Origin: Natronomonas gomsonensis
Lineage (GTDB): Archaea; Halobacteriota; Halobacteria; Halobacteriales; Haloarculaceae
NCBI RefSeq assembly: GCF_013391635.1
Contig: NZ_JACAWU010000001.1
Coordinates: 682,001 to 746,000, forward strand
Reading direction: 5' to 3'
DNA: 64,000 nucleotides
Shown: piece after piece, positions 24,545 to 32,857 of the stretch
Position numbering within the stretch: the stretch's first letter is position 1
Layout: every line of letters starts with the position of its first letter
The notes under the pieces: model-generated
Seen by the model: only the letters and a program-made list of their open reading frames with translations
Database searches by the model: none
What the model was told of the DNA's origin: nothing
Made by a program: the position numbers and the translations under genes

Positions 24545-24709
24545 ATGGCAGAATGTCCCGAGTGCGGGGCCGAACTGGACCTGCACGACGACCTCGAAGT
24601 CGGAGAAATCGTCGACTGTGCGACCTGCGGTGCCGAGCTCGAAGTGGTCGGAGACGACCCCGTCGAGCTGGAGACGGCACCTGAGCTGGAAGAGGACTGG
24701 GGGGAGTAA
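24545..24709 (+). CDS. lysW: Amino-group carrier protein LysW
   Basis: 54-residue carrier whose C-terminal glutamate gamma-carboxylate is conjugated to the alpha-amino group of glutamate (and in some species aminoadipate), protecting it through arginine or lysine synthesis. A zinc knuckle (Cys4, Cys7, Cys25, Cys28), an acidic second half and the diagnostic C-terminus EDWGE are all present. Followed by argX after 51 nt. Confidence 0.95.
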   Translation: MAECPECGAELDLHDDLEVGEIVDCATCGAELEVVGDDPVELETAPELEEDWGE

Positions 24710-24760
24710 GGCGATGTACGTCGGCGCAGCCAGCTACGCGACCACCGAGGGTGTCTGAGC

Positions 24761-25624
24761 ATGAACGTAGGCATCCTCTACTCGCGCATCCGTCGCGACG
24801 AGAAGCTCCTGCTCAGCGAGCTCCGCGACCGTGGCCACGAGGTGACGAAAATCGACGTCCGAAAGGAGCGTTTCAGCGTTCACGACGTTCCGGAAGTCTT
24901 CGACGGCGTCGACATCGTGGTCGACCGCTGTCTCGCGACCAGCCGGTCGCGCTACATCACCCGATTCGTCGATTCCTACGGGATTCCGGTCGTCAACGAA
25001 CCGGAGACGGCGGCTATCTGCGCCGACAAAGCACGGAACAGCCTCGTCCTCGCGAACGCGGACGTGCCGACGCCCGCCACCGAGGTGGCGTTCACCAAGG
25101 AATCCGCTATGGAATCCATCGAGCACTTCGGCTACCCCTGCGTGCTGAAACCCGTCGTCGGGTCGTGGGGCCGACTGATGGCGAAAATCGACTCCCGCGA
25201 CGCCGCCGAGGCCATCCTCGAACACAAGGAGACCCTTGGCCACTACGAGCACAAGGTGTTCTACATCCAGGAGTTCGTCGAGAAGCCGGGCCGTGACATC
25301 CGCGTCGTCGCCACCGACGGCGAACCCGTCGCGGCGATGGCTCGCTCCTCGGACCACTGGCTCACCAACGCCGCCCGCGGGGCCGAGACCGAACCCATCG
25401 AGGTCACCGAGGAGATGGCCGACCTCGTCGAACGCGCCTCCGATGCCGTCGGCGGCGGCCTGCTCGGTGTCGACCTCATGGAAACCGGCGACTCCTACAC
25501 CGTCCACGAGGTCAACCACACCGTCGAGTTCAAAGCGCTCAACGAGGTCACCGACGTGGACGTGCCCGGTACGGTCGTCGACTGGCTGGAGGCGAAGGTA
25601 CAGGGCGTCGAGGTGACCGCATGA
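24761..25624 (+). CDS. argX: Glutamate-LysW ligase ArgX (LysX family)
   Basis: ATP-grasp ligase joining glutamate to the LysW C-terminus. 287 residues, with ATP-grasp elements (CVLKPVVGSWGRLM, YIQEFVEKPGRDIR) and a C-terminal EVNHTVEFKALNEVT. The neighbouring arginine genes and absence of other lysine genes here point to arginine synthesis, though bifunctionality with lysine cannot be ruled out. Its stop overlaps argC by 4 bp. Confidence 0.93.
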   Translation: MNVGILYSRIRRDEKLLLSELRDRGHEVTKIDVRKERFSVHDVPEVFDGVDIVVDRCLATSRSRYITRFVDSYGIPVVNEPETAAICADKARNSLVLANADVPTPATEVAFTKESAMESIEHFGYPCVLKPVVGSWGRLMAKIDSRDAAEAILEHKETLGHYEHKVFYIQEFVEKPGRDIRVVATDGEPVAAMARSSDHWLTNAARGAETEPIEVTEEMADLVERASDAVGGGLLGVDLMETGDSYTVHEVNHTVEFKALNEVTDVDVPGTVVDWLEAKVQGVEVTA

Positions 25625-26658
25625 GCTACACCGCCTCGGTCGTCGGGGGTAGTGGCTTCACCGGCGGCGAACTCCTCCGCCTCCTCGACGGCCACCCCGA
25701 ATTCGAAGTGACACAGGCCACCTCTCGAAGCTACGAGAACAAGACCGTCGGCTCGGTCCACCCGAACCTCCGGGGGATGAACCTCCGGTTTTCGAGTCCC
25801 GAAAACCTCGACTCCGTCGACGTGCTCTTCGCGTGTACGCCTCACGGCGTCACGATGGACCACATCGACGCCTTCCGGGAGGCCGCCGACACCGTCGTCG
25901 ACTTGAGCGCGGACTTCCGACTGAACCGCGAGGAACAGTACGACGAGTGGTACGACGGCCACGACCGACCCGAACTGCTTTCGGAATCCGAATACGCGCT
26001 GCCGGAACTCAACCGCGAAAACCTCGCCGGCGCGGACCTCATCGCGTCGGGCGGCTGTAACGCGACGGCCGCAATCCTCGGCCTCAAGCCGCTGTTCGAC
26101 GCCGACATCCTCTCGGGCGACGAGCAGGTCGTCGTCGACGTGAAGGTCGGCTCCTCGGAGGGTGGTGCCGGCGGCGGGGAGGCCTCCTCGCATGCCGAAC
26201 GCTCCGGCGTCGTCCGGCCGTACGCTCCCACGGGCCACCGCCACGAGGCCGAAATCGAGGAGTACCTCGGCACGCAGGTCTCCTTTACCGCCCACGCGGT
26301 CGACATGACTCGCGGCGCCTCCGCGACCTGTCACGTCTACCCCAACGGGCCGGTCTCGAAGGGCGACCTCTGGCAGGCCTATCGCGGCAGCTACGAAGAG
26401 GAACCGTTCGTCCGGCTGGTCGCCGGCGGCTCCGGGGTGTACCGATACCCCGAACCGAAGGCGGTCGCTGGCTCGAACTTCGCGGAGGTCGGCTTCGAGG
26501 TCGACCCCCGCAACAAACGCCTCGTCGTCTTCTCGGCTATCGACAACATGATGAAGGGCTCCGCGGGACAGGCGGTCCACGCGGCCAACATCGCCCTCGG
26601 ACTCGAGGAGACGGCCGGACTGGAGTTCACGGGAATGCACCCCGTGGGAGCGCCGTAG
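25621..26658 (+). CDS. argC: LysW-gamma-glutamyl-phosphate reductase (ArgC/LysY)
   Basis: NADPH-dependent reduction of the LysW-bound acyl phosphate to the semialdehyde. 345 residues, with dinucleotide-binding GGSGFTGGELLRLL, catalytic cysteine in ASGGCNATAA (about residue 145) and a GHRHEAEIEE motif. Its stop abuts the argB start (TAG then ATG). Confidence 0.95.
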   Translation: MSYTASVVGGSGFTGGELLRLLDGHPEFEVTQATSRSYENKTVGSVHPNLRGMNLRFSSPENLDSVDVLFACTPHGVTMDHIDAFREAADTVVDLSADFRLNREEQYDEWYDGHDRPELLSESEYALPELNRENLAGADLIASGGCNATAAILGLKPLFDADILSGDEQVVVDVKVGSSEGGAGGGEASSHAERSGVVRPYAPTGHRHEAEIEEYLGTQVSFTAHAVDMTRGASATCHVYPNGPVSKGDLWQAYRGSYEEEPFVRLVAGGSGVYRYPEPKAVAGSNFAEVGFEVDPRNKRLVVFSAIDNMMKGSAGQAVHAANIALGLEETAGLEFTGMHPVGAP

Positions 26659-27480
26659 ATGACCGTCGTCGTCAAAATCGGGGGCGCTCGCGCCGTCGAA
26701 CCGGAGGGCGCACTCGCCGACATCGCCGCCGTCCGCGAGGACGGTACCGACGTGGCGGTCGTCCACGGCGGGTCGACCGCCGTCGACGACGCCCTCGAGA
26801 AGATGGGTATCGAACCCGAATACGTCGAGACGCCGAGCGGCGTCGTCGGCCGCTTCACCGACGAGGAGACCATGGACGTGTTCAAGATGGCGATGTCGGG
26901 CCTCGTCAACACCGACCTCGTCACCGGCCTCCAGAACCACGGCGTCGACGCGGTCGGCCTCTCCGGCGTCGACGGCAAACTGCTGTACGGTCCACGGAAA
27001 TCCGCCGTCCGCGTCGTCGAAGACGGCAAGAAGAAGATTCGCCGCGGCGACCACTCCGGCAAAATCGAGGACGTCAACGGTGACCTGTTGTCGACGCTCC
27101 TCGAAGACGGCTACACGCCGGTGGCCTCGCCGCCGATGCTTGCGGACGACGGCGTGGCGGTCAACACCGACGCCGACCGTGCGTCGGCGGCGACCGCGGC
27201 CGAACTCGGCGGGACGCTCGTCTCGCTGACCGACGTGGAGGGCGTGTATCGCGACCCCGAGGACGCCTCGACGCTCATCGAGTCCGTCGAGACGCCCGAC
27301 GAGTACGAGGAACTGAAAGCCGCCGCCGAGGGGTTCATGGGCCGGAAGGTCATGGCGGCGACGGAGGCCCTGGAAGGCGGCGCGAGCGAAGTCGTCGTCG
27401 CCAGCGCCAACGCCGAGAACCCCATCCAGTCGGCGCTTTCGGGTGGCGGCACGCACGTCTACCCGAGCGCGCTGGAGTGA
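26659..27480 (+). CDS. argB: LysW-glutamate kinase (ArgB/LysZ)
   Basis: Amino-acid kinase family enzyme phosphorylating the side-chain carboxylate of LysW-bound glutamate. 273 residues, VKIGGA at the N-terminus, VHGGSTAVDD and a C-terminal GGMxxK-like region (GFMGRKVMAATEALEGGA). Starts immediately after the argC stop. Confidence 0.95.
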   Translation: MTVVVKIGGARAVEPEGALADIAAVREDGTDVAVVHGGSTAVDDALEKMGIEPEYVETPSGVVGRFTDEETMDVFKMAMSGLVNTDLVTGLQNHGVDAVGLSGVDGKLLYGPRKSAVRVVEDGKKKIRRGDHSGKIEDVNGDLLSTLLEDGYTPVASPPMLADDGVAVNTDADRASAATAAELGGTLVSLTDVEGVYRDPEDASTLIESVETPDEYEELKAAAEGFMGRKVMAATEALEGGASEVVVASANAENPIQSALSGGGTHVYPSALE

Positions 27481-27495
27481 CACCTGATTAGAACT

Positions 27496-28623
27496 ATGAG
27501 CGGATTCGTCTTCTCCGAGAAACCCATCGAAATCGACCGTGGCGAGGGGGTCTACCTCTACGACACGAACGGAACCGAGTACCTGGACTTCGGCGCGAGT
27601 TACGCCTGTACGCCGGTCGGTCACTGCCACCCGGACGTCGTCGAGGCCGCGACCGACCAGATAGAGCGGCTCATGTACGTTCAGGCCTCCTACCCCAACG
27701 CCCCGCGGACGGCGCTGTACGAGCAGTTGGCCGAGGTCGCGCCGGGCGACATCGACAACGTGTGGCTCTGTAACTCGGGGACCGAGGCCAACGAGGCCGC
27801 GCTGAAGTTTGCCCGACACGCTACCGGGCGCTCGAAAGTCGTCGCGACGATGCAGGGCTTCCACGGCCGGACGATGGGGTCGCTCGCCGCGACGTGGAAA
27901 GACGAGTACAAGGACGGCTTCGGCCCGCTGGCCGGTGATTTCGAGTTCGTCCCCTACGGCGACGGCGAGGCGATGGCCGACGCCATCGACTCCGAGACTG
28001 CAGCGGTCATCGTCGAACCGCTGCAGGGCGAAGGTGGCATCAACCCCGCCTCGACGGAGTACCTGCAGACGGTTCGGGAGGAAACCGAGGCGGCCGGCGC
28101 GGCGATGATTCTCGACGAGATTCAGACCGGTCTCGGCCGGACCGGGTCGCTGTGGGCCGCCGACGACCACGGCGTCGTACCCGACGTAGTGACGACGGCG
28201 AAGGGCCTCGGCAGCGGCCTCCCCATCGGCGCGACGCTCGTTCGCGACTGGATTGCCGAGGATTGCGGCAACCACGGGTCGACGTTCTCCGGCGGCCCGG
28301 TGGTGTCGGCGGCGGCGGGTGCCACCCTCGACGTCATCGAACGCGAGGACGTTCCCGCTCACGCCGCCGAAATCGGTTCGTACCTCACCGAGGAACTCGA
28401 AGCCGCCATCGGCGAGTCGGTCCGAGAGGTCCGCGGCAACGGCCTGATGGTCGGCGTCGAAGTGAAACGGGGGGCCAACCCCATCCTGCGTGACCTCGCG
28501 TTGGAGCACTCCATCCTCGCGTTGCCGGCCGGCCGCAGCGTCGTCCGTCTCCTGCCGCCGTTGACCATCGAGCGTGAACACGCCGACAGGGTGGTCGAGG
28601 CGCTGGAGGACATCATCGCATGA
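27496..28623 (+). CDS. argD: LysW-semialdehyde aminotransferase (ArgD/LysJ)
   Basis: PLP-dependent transamination yielding LysW-gamma-ornithine. 375 residues of class III aminotransferase, with SGTEANEAALK, FHGRTMGSLAAT, ILDEIQTGLGRTG and PLP lysine Lys236 in TTAKGLGSGLP. Overlaps argE by 4 bp. Confidence 0.95.
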   Translation: MSGFVFSEKPIEIDRGEGVYLYDTNGTEYLDFGASYACTPVGHCHPDVVEAATDQIERLMYVQASYPNAPRTALYEQLAEVAPGDIDNVWLCNSGTEANEAALKFARHATGRSKVVATMQGFHGRTMGSLAATWKDEYKDGFGPLAGDFEFVPYGDGEAMADAIDSETAAVIVEPLQGEGGINPASTEYLQTVREETEAAGAAMILDEIQTGLGRTGSLWAADDHGVVPDVVTTAKGLGSGLPIGATLVRDWIAEDCGNHGSTFSGGPVVSAAAGATLDVIEREDVPAHAAEIGSYLTEELEAAIGESVREVRGNGLMVGVEVKRGANPILRDLALEHSILALPAGRSVVRLLPPLTIEREHADRVVEALEDIIA

Positions 28624-29666
28624 GCGACGCCACTCCCGACGAGGAGGCACGCGACCTCTTGGAGACGCTCGTCTCCATCCCCTCGCCGACGCCCGAGGAA
28701 GCGGAGTGTGCCGAGGCGCTCGCGGCGTTCTTCGAAGACCACGGCCGGGACGTGTTCATCGACGAGGTCGGCAACGTTCGCGCGCCGGCCGACGATTCGG
28801 TACTGTACACTTCCCACATCGACACGGTACCGGGCGACATTCCCGTCCGAGTCGAGGACGGCGAGAACGGCCCCGAGTTGTGGGGTCGCGGCTCCGTCGA
28901 CGCGAAAGGACCGCTCGTCGCGCTTGCGGTCGCTGCCGTCCGGACCGGCGTCTCCTTCGTCGGCGTCGTCGGCGAGGAAGTCGACTCCCGCGGCGCCCGC
29001 CACCTCATCGCCGAGCGCGAGGCACCCGAGGCGGTCGTCAACGGCGAACCCTCCGGCTGGGACGGCATCACACTCGGCTACCGCGGCATCCTGCAGGGCA
29101 CCTACGTCGCCACCTCCGAGTCCGGCCACACCTCCCGCCCGGAGAACAACGCGATTCAGGACGCCATCGCGTGGTGGTCGGCCGTCGAGGAGACTTTTGG
29201 CGGCGACGAGTACGACCCCGTCTTCGAGCGCGTGACCGCCAAACCCGTACACATCGAGGGCGGCACCAGCGACGACGGACTGGCCGTCGAGACGACGCTG
29301 GACGCCCAACTGCGCGTTCCACCGTCGTATTCGACCGACGAGGTCCGGGAGTTGGCCGACGCCGAGCTGTCGGGTTCCGGTACCGTCAACTGGAAGGACG
29401 CGGTCGAACCGACGATGCAGAGCCCCCGGACTGCAGTCGGGCGGGCGTTCCGCGTCGCCATCCGCGAGGCCGGCGGTGACCCCCGCCTGCTCCGGAAGAC
29501 CGGCACCGCCGACATGAACATCTTCGCCGGGGCCTGGGACTGCCCGATGGCGACGTACGGTCCCGGCGACTCGGACCTCGACCACGCGCCCGACGAACAC
29601 CTCGAGTTACGCGAACTCGACCGTGCGACGGCGGTACTGGAGGCCGTCGCGGAGGACTTGCAATGA
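28620..29666 (+). CDS. argE: LysW-ornithine hydrolase (ArgE/LysK)
   Basis: M20-family zinc peptidase releasing ornithine from LysW. 348 residues, metal ligands in TSHIDTVPG, WGRGSVDAKG, VGEEVDSRG and GTADMNIFAG. 4-bp overlaps at both ends (argD and argF) indicate strict coupling. Confidence 0.93.
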   Translation: MSDATPDEEARDLLETLVSIPSPTPEEAECAEALAAFFEDHGRDVFIDEVGNVRAPADDSVLYTSHIDTVPGDIPVRVEDGENGPELWGRGSVDAKGPLVALAVAAVRTGVSFVGVVGEEVDSRGARHLIAEREAPEAVVNGEPSGWDGITLGYRGILQGTYVATSESGHTSRPENNAIQDAIAWWSAVEETFGGDEYDPVFERVTAKPVHIEGGTSDDGLAVETTLDAQLRVPPSYSTDEVRELADAELSGSGTVNWKDAVEPTMQSPRTAVGRAFRVAIREAGGDPRLLRKTGTADMNIFAGAWDCPMATYGPGDSDLDHAPDEHLELRELDRATAVLEAVAEDLQ

Positions 29667-30556
29667 ACTTCCTGAACATCGACGACCTCACGCGCGAGGA
29701 GATAGACGACGTGTTGACGCGGGCGACCGACCTCAAGGAGCGGACCGCCCGCGGGAAAACCGACGACGCCATGGACGGCCGGACGCTCGGCATGATATTC
29801 GAGAAACCCTCGACGCGAACCCGGGTATCCTTCGAGACCGGCGCGACCCAGTTGGGCGGCCACGCCATCTTCCTCGGCCCCGACGACATCCACCTGGGCC
29901 ACGGCGAACCCGTCAAGGACACCGCTCGCGCGCTCAGTCGATACGTCGACGTCATCATGGCGCGGGTCTTCGACCACGCCGACGTGGTCGAGTTGGGCGA
30001 GTACGCCGAGGTGCCCGTCGTCAACGGCCTCACCGACGACGCCCACCCCTGTCAGACGCTCGCCGACCTGCTGACCATCCGCGAACGATTCGACGGCTTC
30101 GACGCCCGAGTCGCGTGGGTCGGCGACGGCAACAACGTCTGTCAATCGTTCGTGTTGGGTGCGGCCATCGTCGGCCTCGATCTGGTCGTCGCCACGCCCG
30201 AGGGCTACGGCGTCGACGACGACGTGTTAGAACGCGCCGAAGAACTCGGTAGCGCCCCCGAAATCGTCGCGGACCCACAAGCGGCCGTCGACGGGGCGGA
30301 CATCGTCTACACCGACGTGTGGGTGAGCATGGGCGAGGAGTCCGAGCGCGCCGAGAAACTCGAAGCGTTCTCGCGTGCGGGCTTCCAGGTCAACGACGAC
30401 TTACTCGACGACCAGCGGGTCATGCACTGTCTGCCCGCCCACCGCGGCGAGGAGATTACCGACGCCGTCATGGAGAGCGACCGGGCCATCGTCTGGGACC
30501 AGGCCGAGAATCGCCTCCACGCTCAGAAGGGGCTGTTGACGTACCTCCTGGACTGA
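29663..30556 (+). CDS. argF: Ornithine carbamoyltransferase
   Basis: Converts ornithine and carbamoyl phosphate to citrulline, the substrate of ArgG. 297 residues, carbamoyl-phosphate motif STRTRVSFE, HPCQTLADL and ornithine motif MHCLPAHRGEEI. Completes the LysW-to-citrulline run. Confidence 0.97.
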   Translation: MNFLNIDDLTREEIDDVLTRATDLKERTARGKTDDAMDGRTLGMIFEKPSTRTRVSFETGATQLGGHAIFLGPDDIHLGHGEPVKDTARALSRYVDVIMARVFDHADVVELGEYAEVPVVNGLTDDAHPCQTLADLLTIRERFDGFDARVAWVGDGNNVCQSFVLGAAIVGLDLVVATPEGYGVDDDVLERAEELGSAPEIVADPQAAVDGADIVYTDVWVSMGEESERAEKLEAFSRAGFQVNDDLLDDQRVMHCLPAHRGEEITDAVMESDRAIVWDQAENRLHAQKGLLTYLLD

Positions 30557-30628
30557 CTGGGCGTTCCGAAAGCGGGTTACCGTCCGGTATCGGGTGGCTT
30601 TATCGCCGAGCGTTCCCCATCCGTGGAT

Positions 30629-31012
30629 ATGAACCCCGACCCGGACCCTTCACGGTTCCGCGATCTGATGCTCGATTCCGAACCGGGCTTCGAGGAGGTG
30701 CTCCGGTGTGTGTTCGGCGTACAGGACCACGAGGCGAGACTGTATCTGGAACTACTCGACGCCCCCGACAGCACGGTCGCGGAACTGGCCAACGCCGTCG
30801 ACCGCGACCGCAGCAACGTCAACCGCGGGCTGTCGACGCTCATGGAGAAGGACCTCGCCGACCGCCGCCGCCGACTGCTCGATTCCGGCGGCCACGTCTA
30901 CCAGTACCGGGCGACACCGCCCGACGAGGCCCGTGAGTTGATGCACCGGACGCTCGACGAGTGGGCAGCGTACGTCCACGACCGAATCGACGACTTCCCC
31001 AACGGGGATTAG
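30629..31012 (+). CDS. Winged-helix transcriptional regulator (TrmB-like)
   Basis: 127 residues with one winged helix at about 35-95 (ARLYLELLDAPDSTVAELA, then RDRSNVNRGLSTLMEKDLAD) and a short C-terminal helical segment; no ligand domain. The HTH looks like the TrmB/MarR type. It follows the arginine operon by 72 nt, so it could be a regulator of arginine or of the convergent ABC exporter; nothing in the sequence decides. Start at 30629 over a GTG at 30623. Confidence 0.75.
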   Translation: MNPDPDPSRFRDLMLDSEPGFEEVLRCVFGVQDHEARLYLELLDAPDSTVAELANAVDRDRSNVNRGLSTLMEKDLADRRRRLLDSGGHVYQYRATPPDEARELMHRTLDEWAAYVHDRIDDFPNGD

Positions 31013-31779
31013 TCGATGAGTCCGTAGCCGCGTTTGAACAGATACACGTCGAGGGCGACGACGCCTGCTGTCAGCCCGCTCAACACGCCGAGGGACAGTA
31101 TCGGGTCGACTTCTTGGAAGCCGAGGAAGCCGTAGCGAACGCCGTTGACCATGTAAACCATCGGATTGAGCAGCGACAGCGTCCGGTACAGCGGCGGCAG
31201 GATGTCCAGCGAGTAGAACACCGCGCCGAAGAACACCAGCGGCCGAAGGATGAACTGGTTCATCACCGTCAGGTGGTCGAAGTCCTCGGCCAGCAGGCCG
31301 CCGACGACGCCCAACGCGGCGAACAGCGTCGGGATGACGAGCATGAACGCCGCCAGGAACAGCGGCTCTTCGAGCGGCACCGGCGTGAACAGCAGGCCGA
31401 TGGCGACGATGATGGCGCCGACGACCAGCCCCCGCAGCGCGGCGGCGAGGATGTAGGCCAGCACCATCGACGAATACGACAGCGGCGAGGTGAGCGTCTC
31501 GTGAATGTACTCGTTCCATCTGCCGTGGAAGATGGAGAACGAGGAGTTCTCGAAGGCGTTGGAGATGGCGCCCAACACGACCAACCCGGGCAGGATGAAC
31601 ACGATGTAGTCGAAGCCGGCGATGTCCTCGATGCGCTGGCCCAACACGACGCCGAAGACGGCGAAGTACAGCACGTTCGTGATGGCCGGCGGGAGGAACG
31701 TGTTCTTGGGCCGACGAACGAACCGGAGGATTTCCCGCTTCAACAGCGACCGGAAGCCGACGCCGAACGTCGAACTCAC
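31009..31779 (-). CDS. ABC-2 type transporter permease
   Basis: 256 residues with about six membrane helices and the ABC-2 signature region (LNPMVYMVNGVRYGFLG). Export permease paired with the ATPase gene, overlapping it by 4 bp. DrrB/NodJ-like; substrate unknown (drug, lipid or polysaccharide). Confidence 0.88.
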   Translation of the reverse strand: MSSTFGVGFRSLLKREILRFVRRPKNTFLPPAITNVLYFAVFGVVLGQRIEDIAGFDYIVFILPGLVVLGAISNAFENSSFSIFHGRWNEYIHETLTSPLSYSSMVLAYILAAALRGLVVGAIIVAIGLLFTPVPLEEPLFLAAFMLVIPTLFAALGVVGGLLAEDFDHLTVMNQFILRPLVFFGAVFYSLDILPPLYRTLSLLNPMVYMVNGVRYGFLGFQEVDPILSLGVLSGLTAGVVALDVYLFKRGYGLID

Positions 31780-32726
31780 TGGTGAATCGCCCCCAGTTGC
31801 TCGGCCTCGTCGTCGGTTCTGGTCATGTCGACGAACACCTCCTCGAGGGAGGCGCGCCGGATGTCGAGGTTCGTCACCTCGTAGCCCTCGTACTCCAACT
31901 CCCGGAGCAGCGAGGGCGCGAGGCGACTGCCGCCCTGTGCGGTGACGACGAGCGAGTCGCCGTCGACACGGGCCTCGACGATGCCGTCGAGGTCGATGTC
32001 GGGAACGGCGTCCAGCGGCTCGTCGAGCGTCAGATACAGTTGGTCGGTCCCGCGAGACCGGAGGTCGTCGGGCGTGGCTACCTCGACGACGCGTCCGGAA
32101 TCGACGATGGCGACGCGGTCACACAGCCGTTCTGCCTCCTCGATGTAGTGGGTGGTCAACAGAATCGTCGTCCCCTCGGCGTTGAGCCGTTCGATGACAC
32201 CCCAGAGGTCACGACGCAACTGTACGTCGACGCCCGCCGTCGGTTCGTCCAGAATGAGCAAATCGGGGTTCGTCACGAGCGCCCGCGCCAACAGGAATCT
32301 GCGCTTCATGCCGCCGGAGAGCCAATCGAAGCGCGTGTCGCGCTTGTCGTAGATACCGACCGTCTTCAACGCCTCTTCGGCGCGCCGTTCGGCCTCGTCG
32401 CTCGGCACGCCGTGGTAGCCGGCTTTGTGCTCCAACACCTCGTGAATGGGGAAGAAGCGGTCGACGTTGAACTCCTGTGGGGCGAGGCCGATGCGGTCCC
32501 GTGCCTCCTGATACTCGGTTTCGACGTCGAAGCCGAACACCTCGGCAGTGCCGCCGTCCTTCCGAACGAGGCCGACGAGGACGTTGATGAACGTCGTCTT
32601 GCCGGCGCCGTTCGGTCCCAGCAAGCCGAAGAACTCCCCTTCGTCGACCTCGAAGGTCAGTCCGTCGAGGGCCACTACGTCCCCGTAGGACTTCCTGAGG
32701 TCGTCTGTACGTATCGCGGGTTCCAT
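31776..32726 (-). CDS. ABC transporter ATP-binding protein (DrrA/CcmA-like)
   Basis: 316 residues. Walker A GPNGAGKTT, signature LSGGMKRR, Walker B LLILDEPTAGVD and switch TTHYIEEAE. The C-terminal extension (about 220-316) is the usual DrrA-type regulatory domain. First gene of the two-gene exporter. Confidence 0.92.
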   Translation of the reverse strand: MEPAIRTDDLRKSYGDVVALDGLTFEVDEGEFFGLLGPNGAGKTTFINVLVGLVRKDGGTAEVFGFDVETEYQEARDRIGLAPQEFNVDRFFPIHEVLEHKAGYHGVPSDEAERRAEEALKTVGIYDKRDTRFDWLSGGMKRRFLLARALVTNPDLLILDEPTAGVDVQLRRDLWGVIERLNAEGTTILLTTHYIEEAERLCDRVAIVDSGRVVEVATPDDLRSRGTDQLYLTLDEPLDAVPDIDLDGIVEARVDGDSLVVTAQGGSRLAPSLLRELEYEGYEVTNLDIRRASLEEVFVDMTRTDDEAEQLGAIHQ

Positions 32727-32857
32727 ATCAGGAAGGGACCGCTTCGGCCGGTTAAGGGTGCTGAAGCCGGACGCGGCGTGTCACCGACCGGCGCGGGATT
32801 TAAACTACCCTGCATTGTCGGCGACGAACCTATCCGGAGAACTCGCAACGAACGCGT

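Noticed and set aside
24714..24758. 14-codon ORF between lysW and argX (MYVGAASYATTEGV)
   Set aside because: Too short and without distinguishing features; could be chance, no evidence of translation.
25495..28650. 1051-residue antisense open frame over argX-argD
   Set aside because: Composition is Val/Asp/Arg-rich mirror sequence, and the opposite strand encodes four well-supported enzymes. Long antisense frames are expected in GC-rich genomes with this codon bias.
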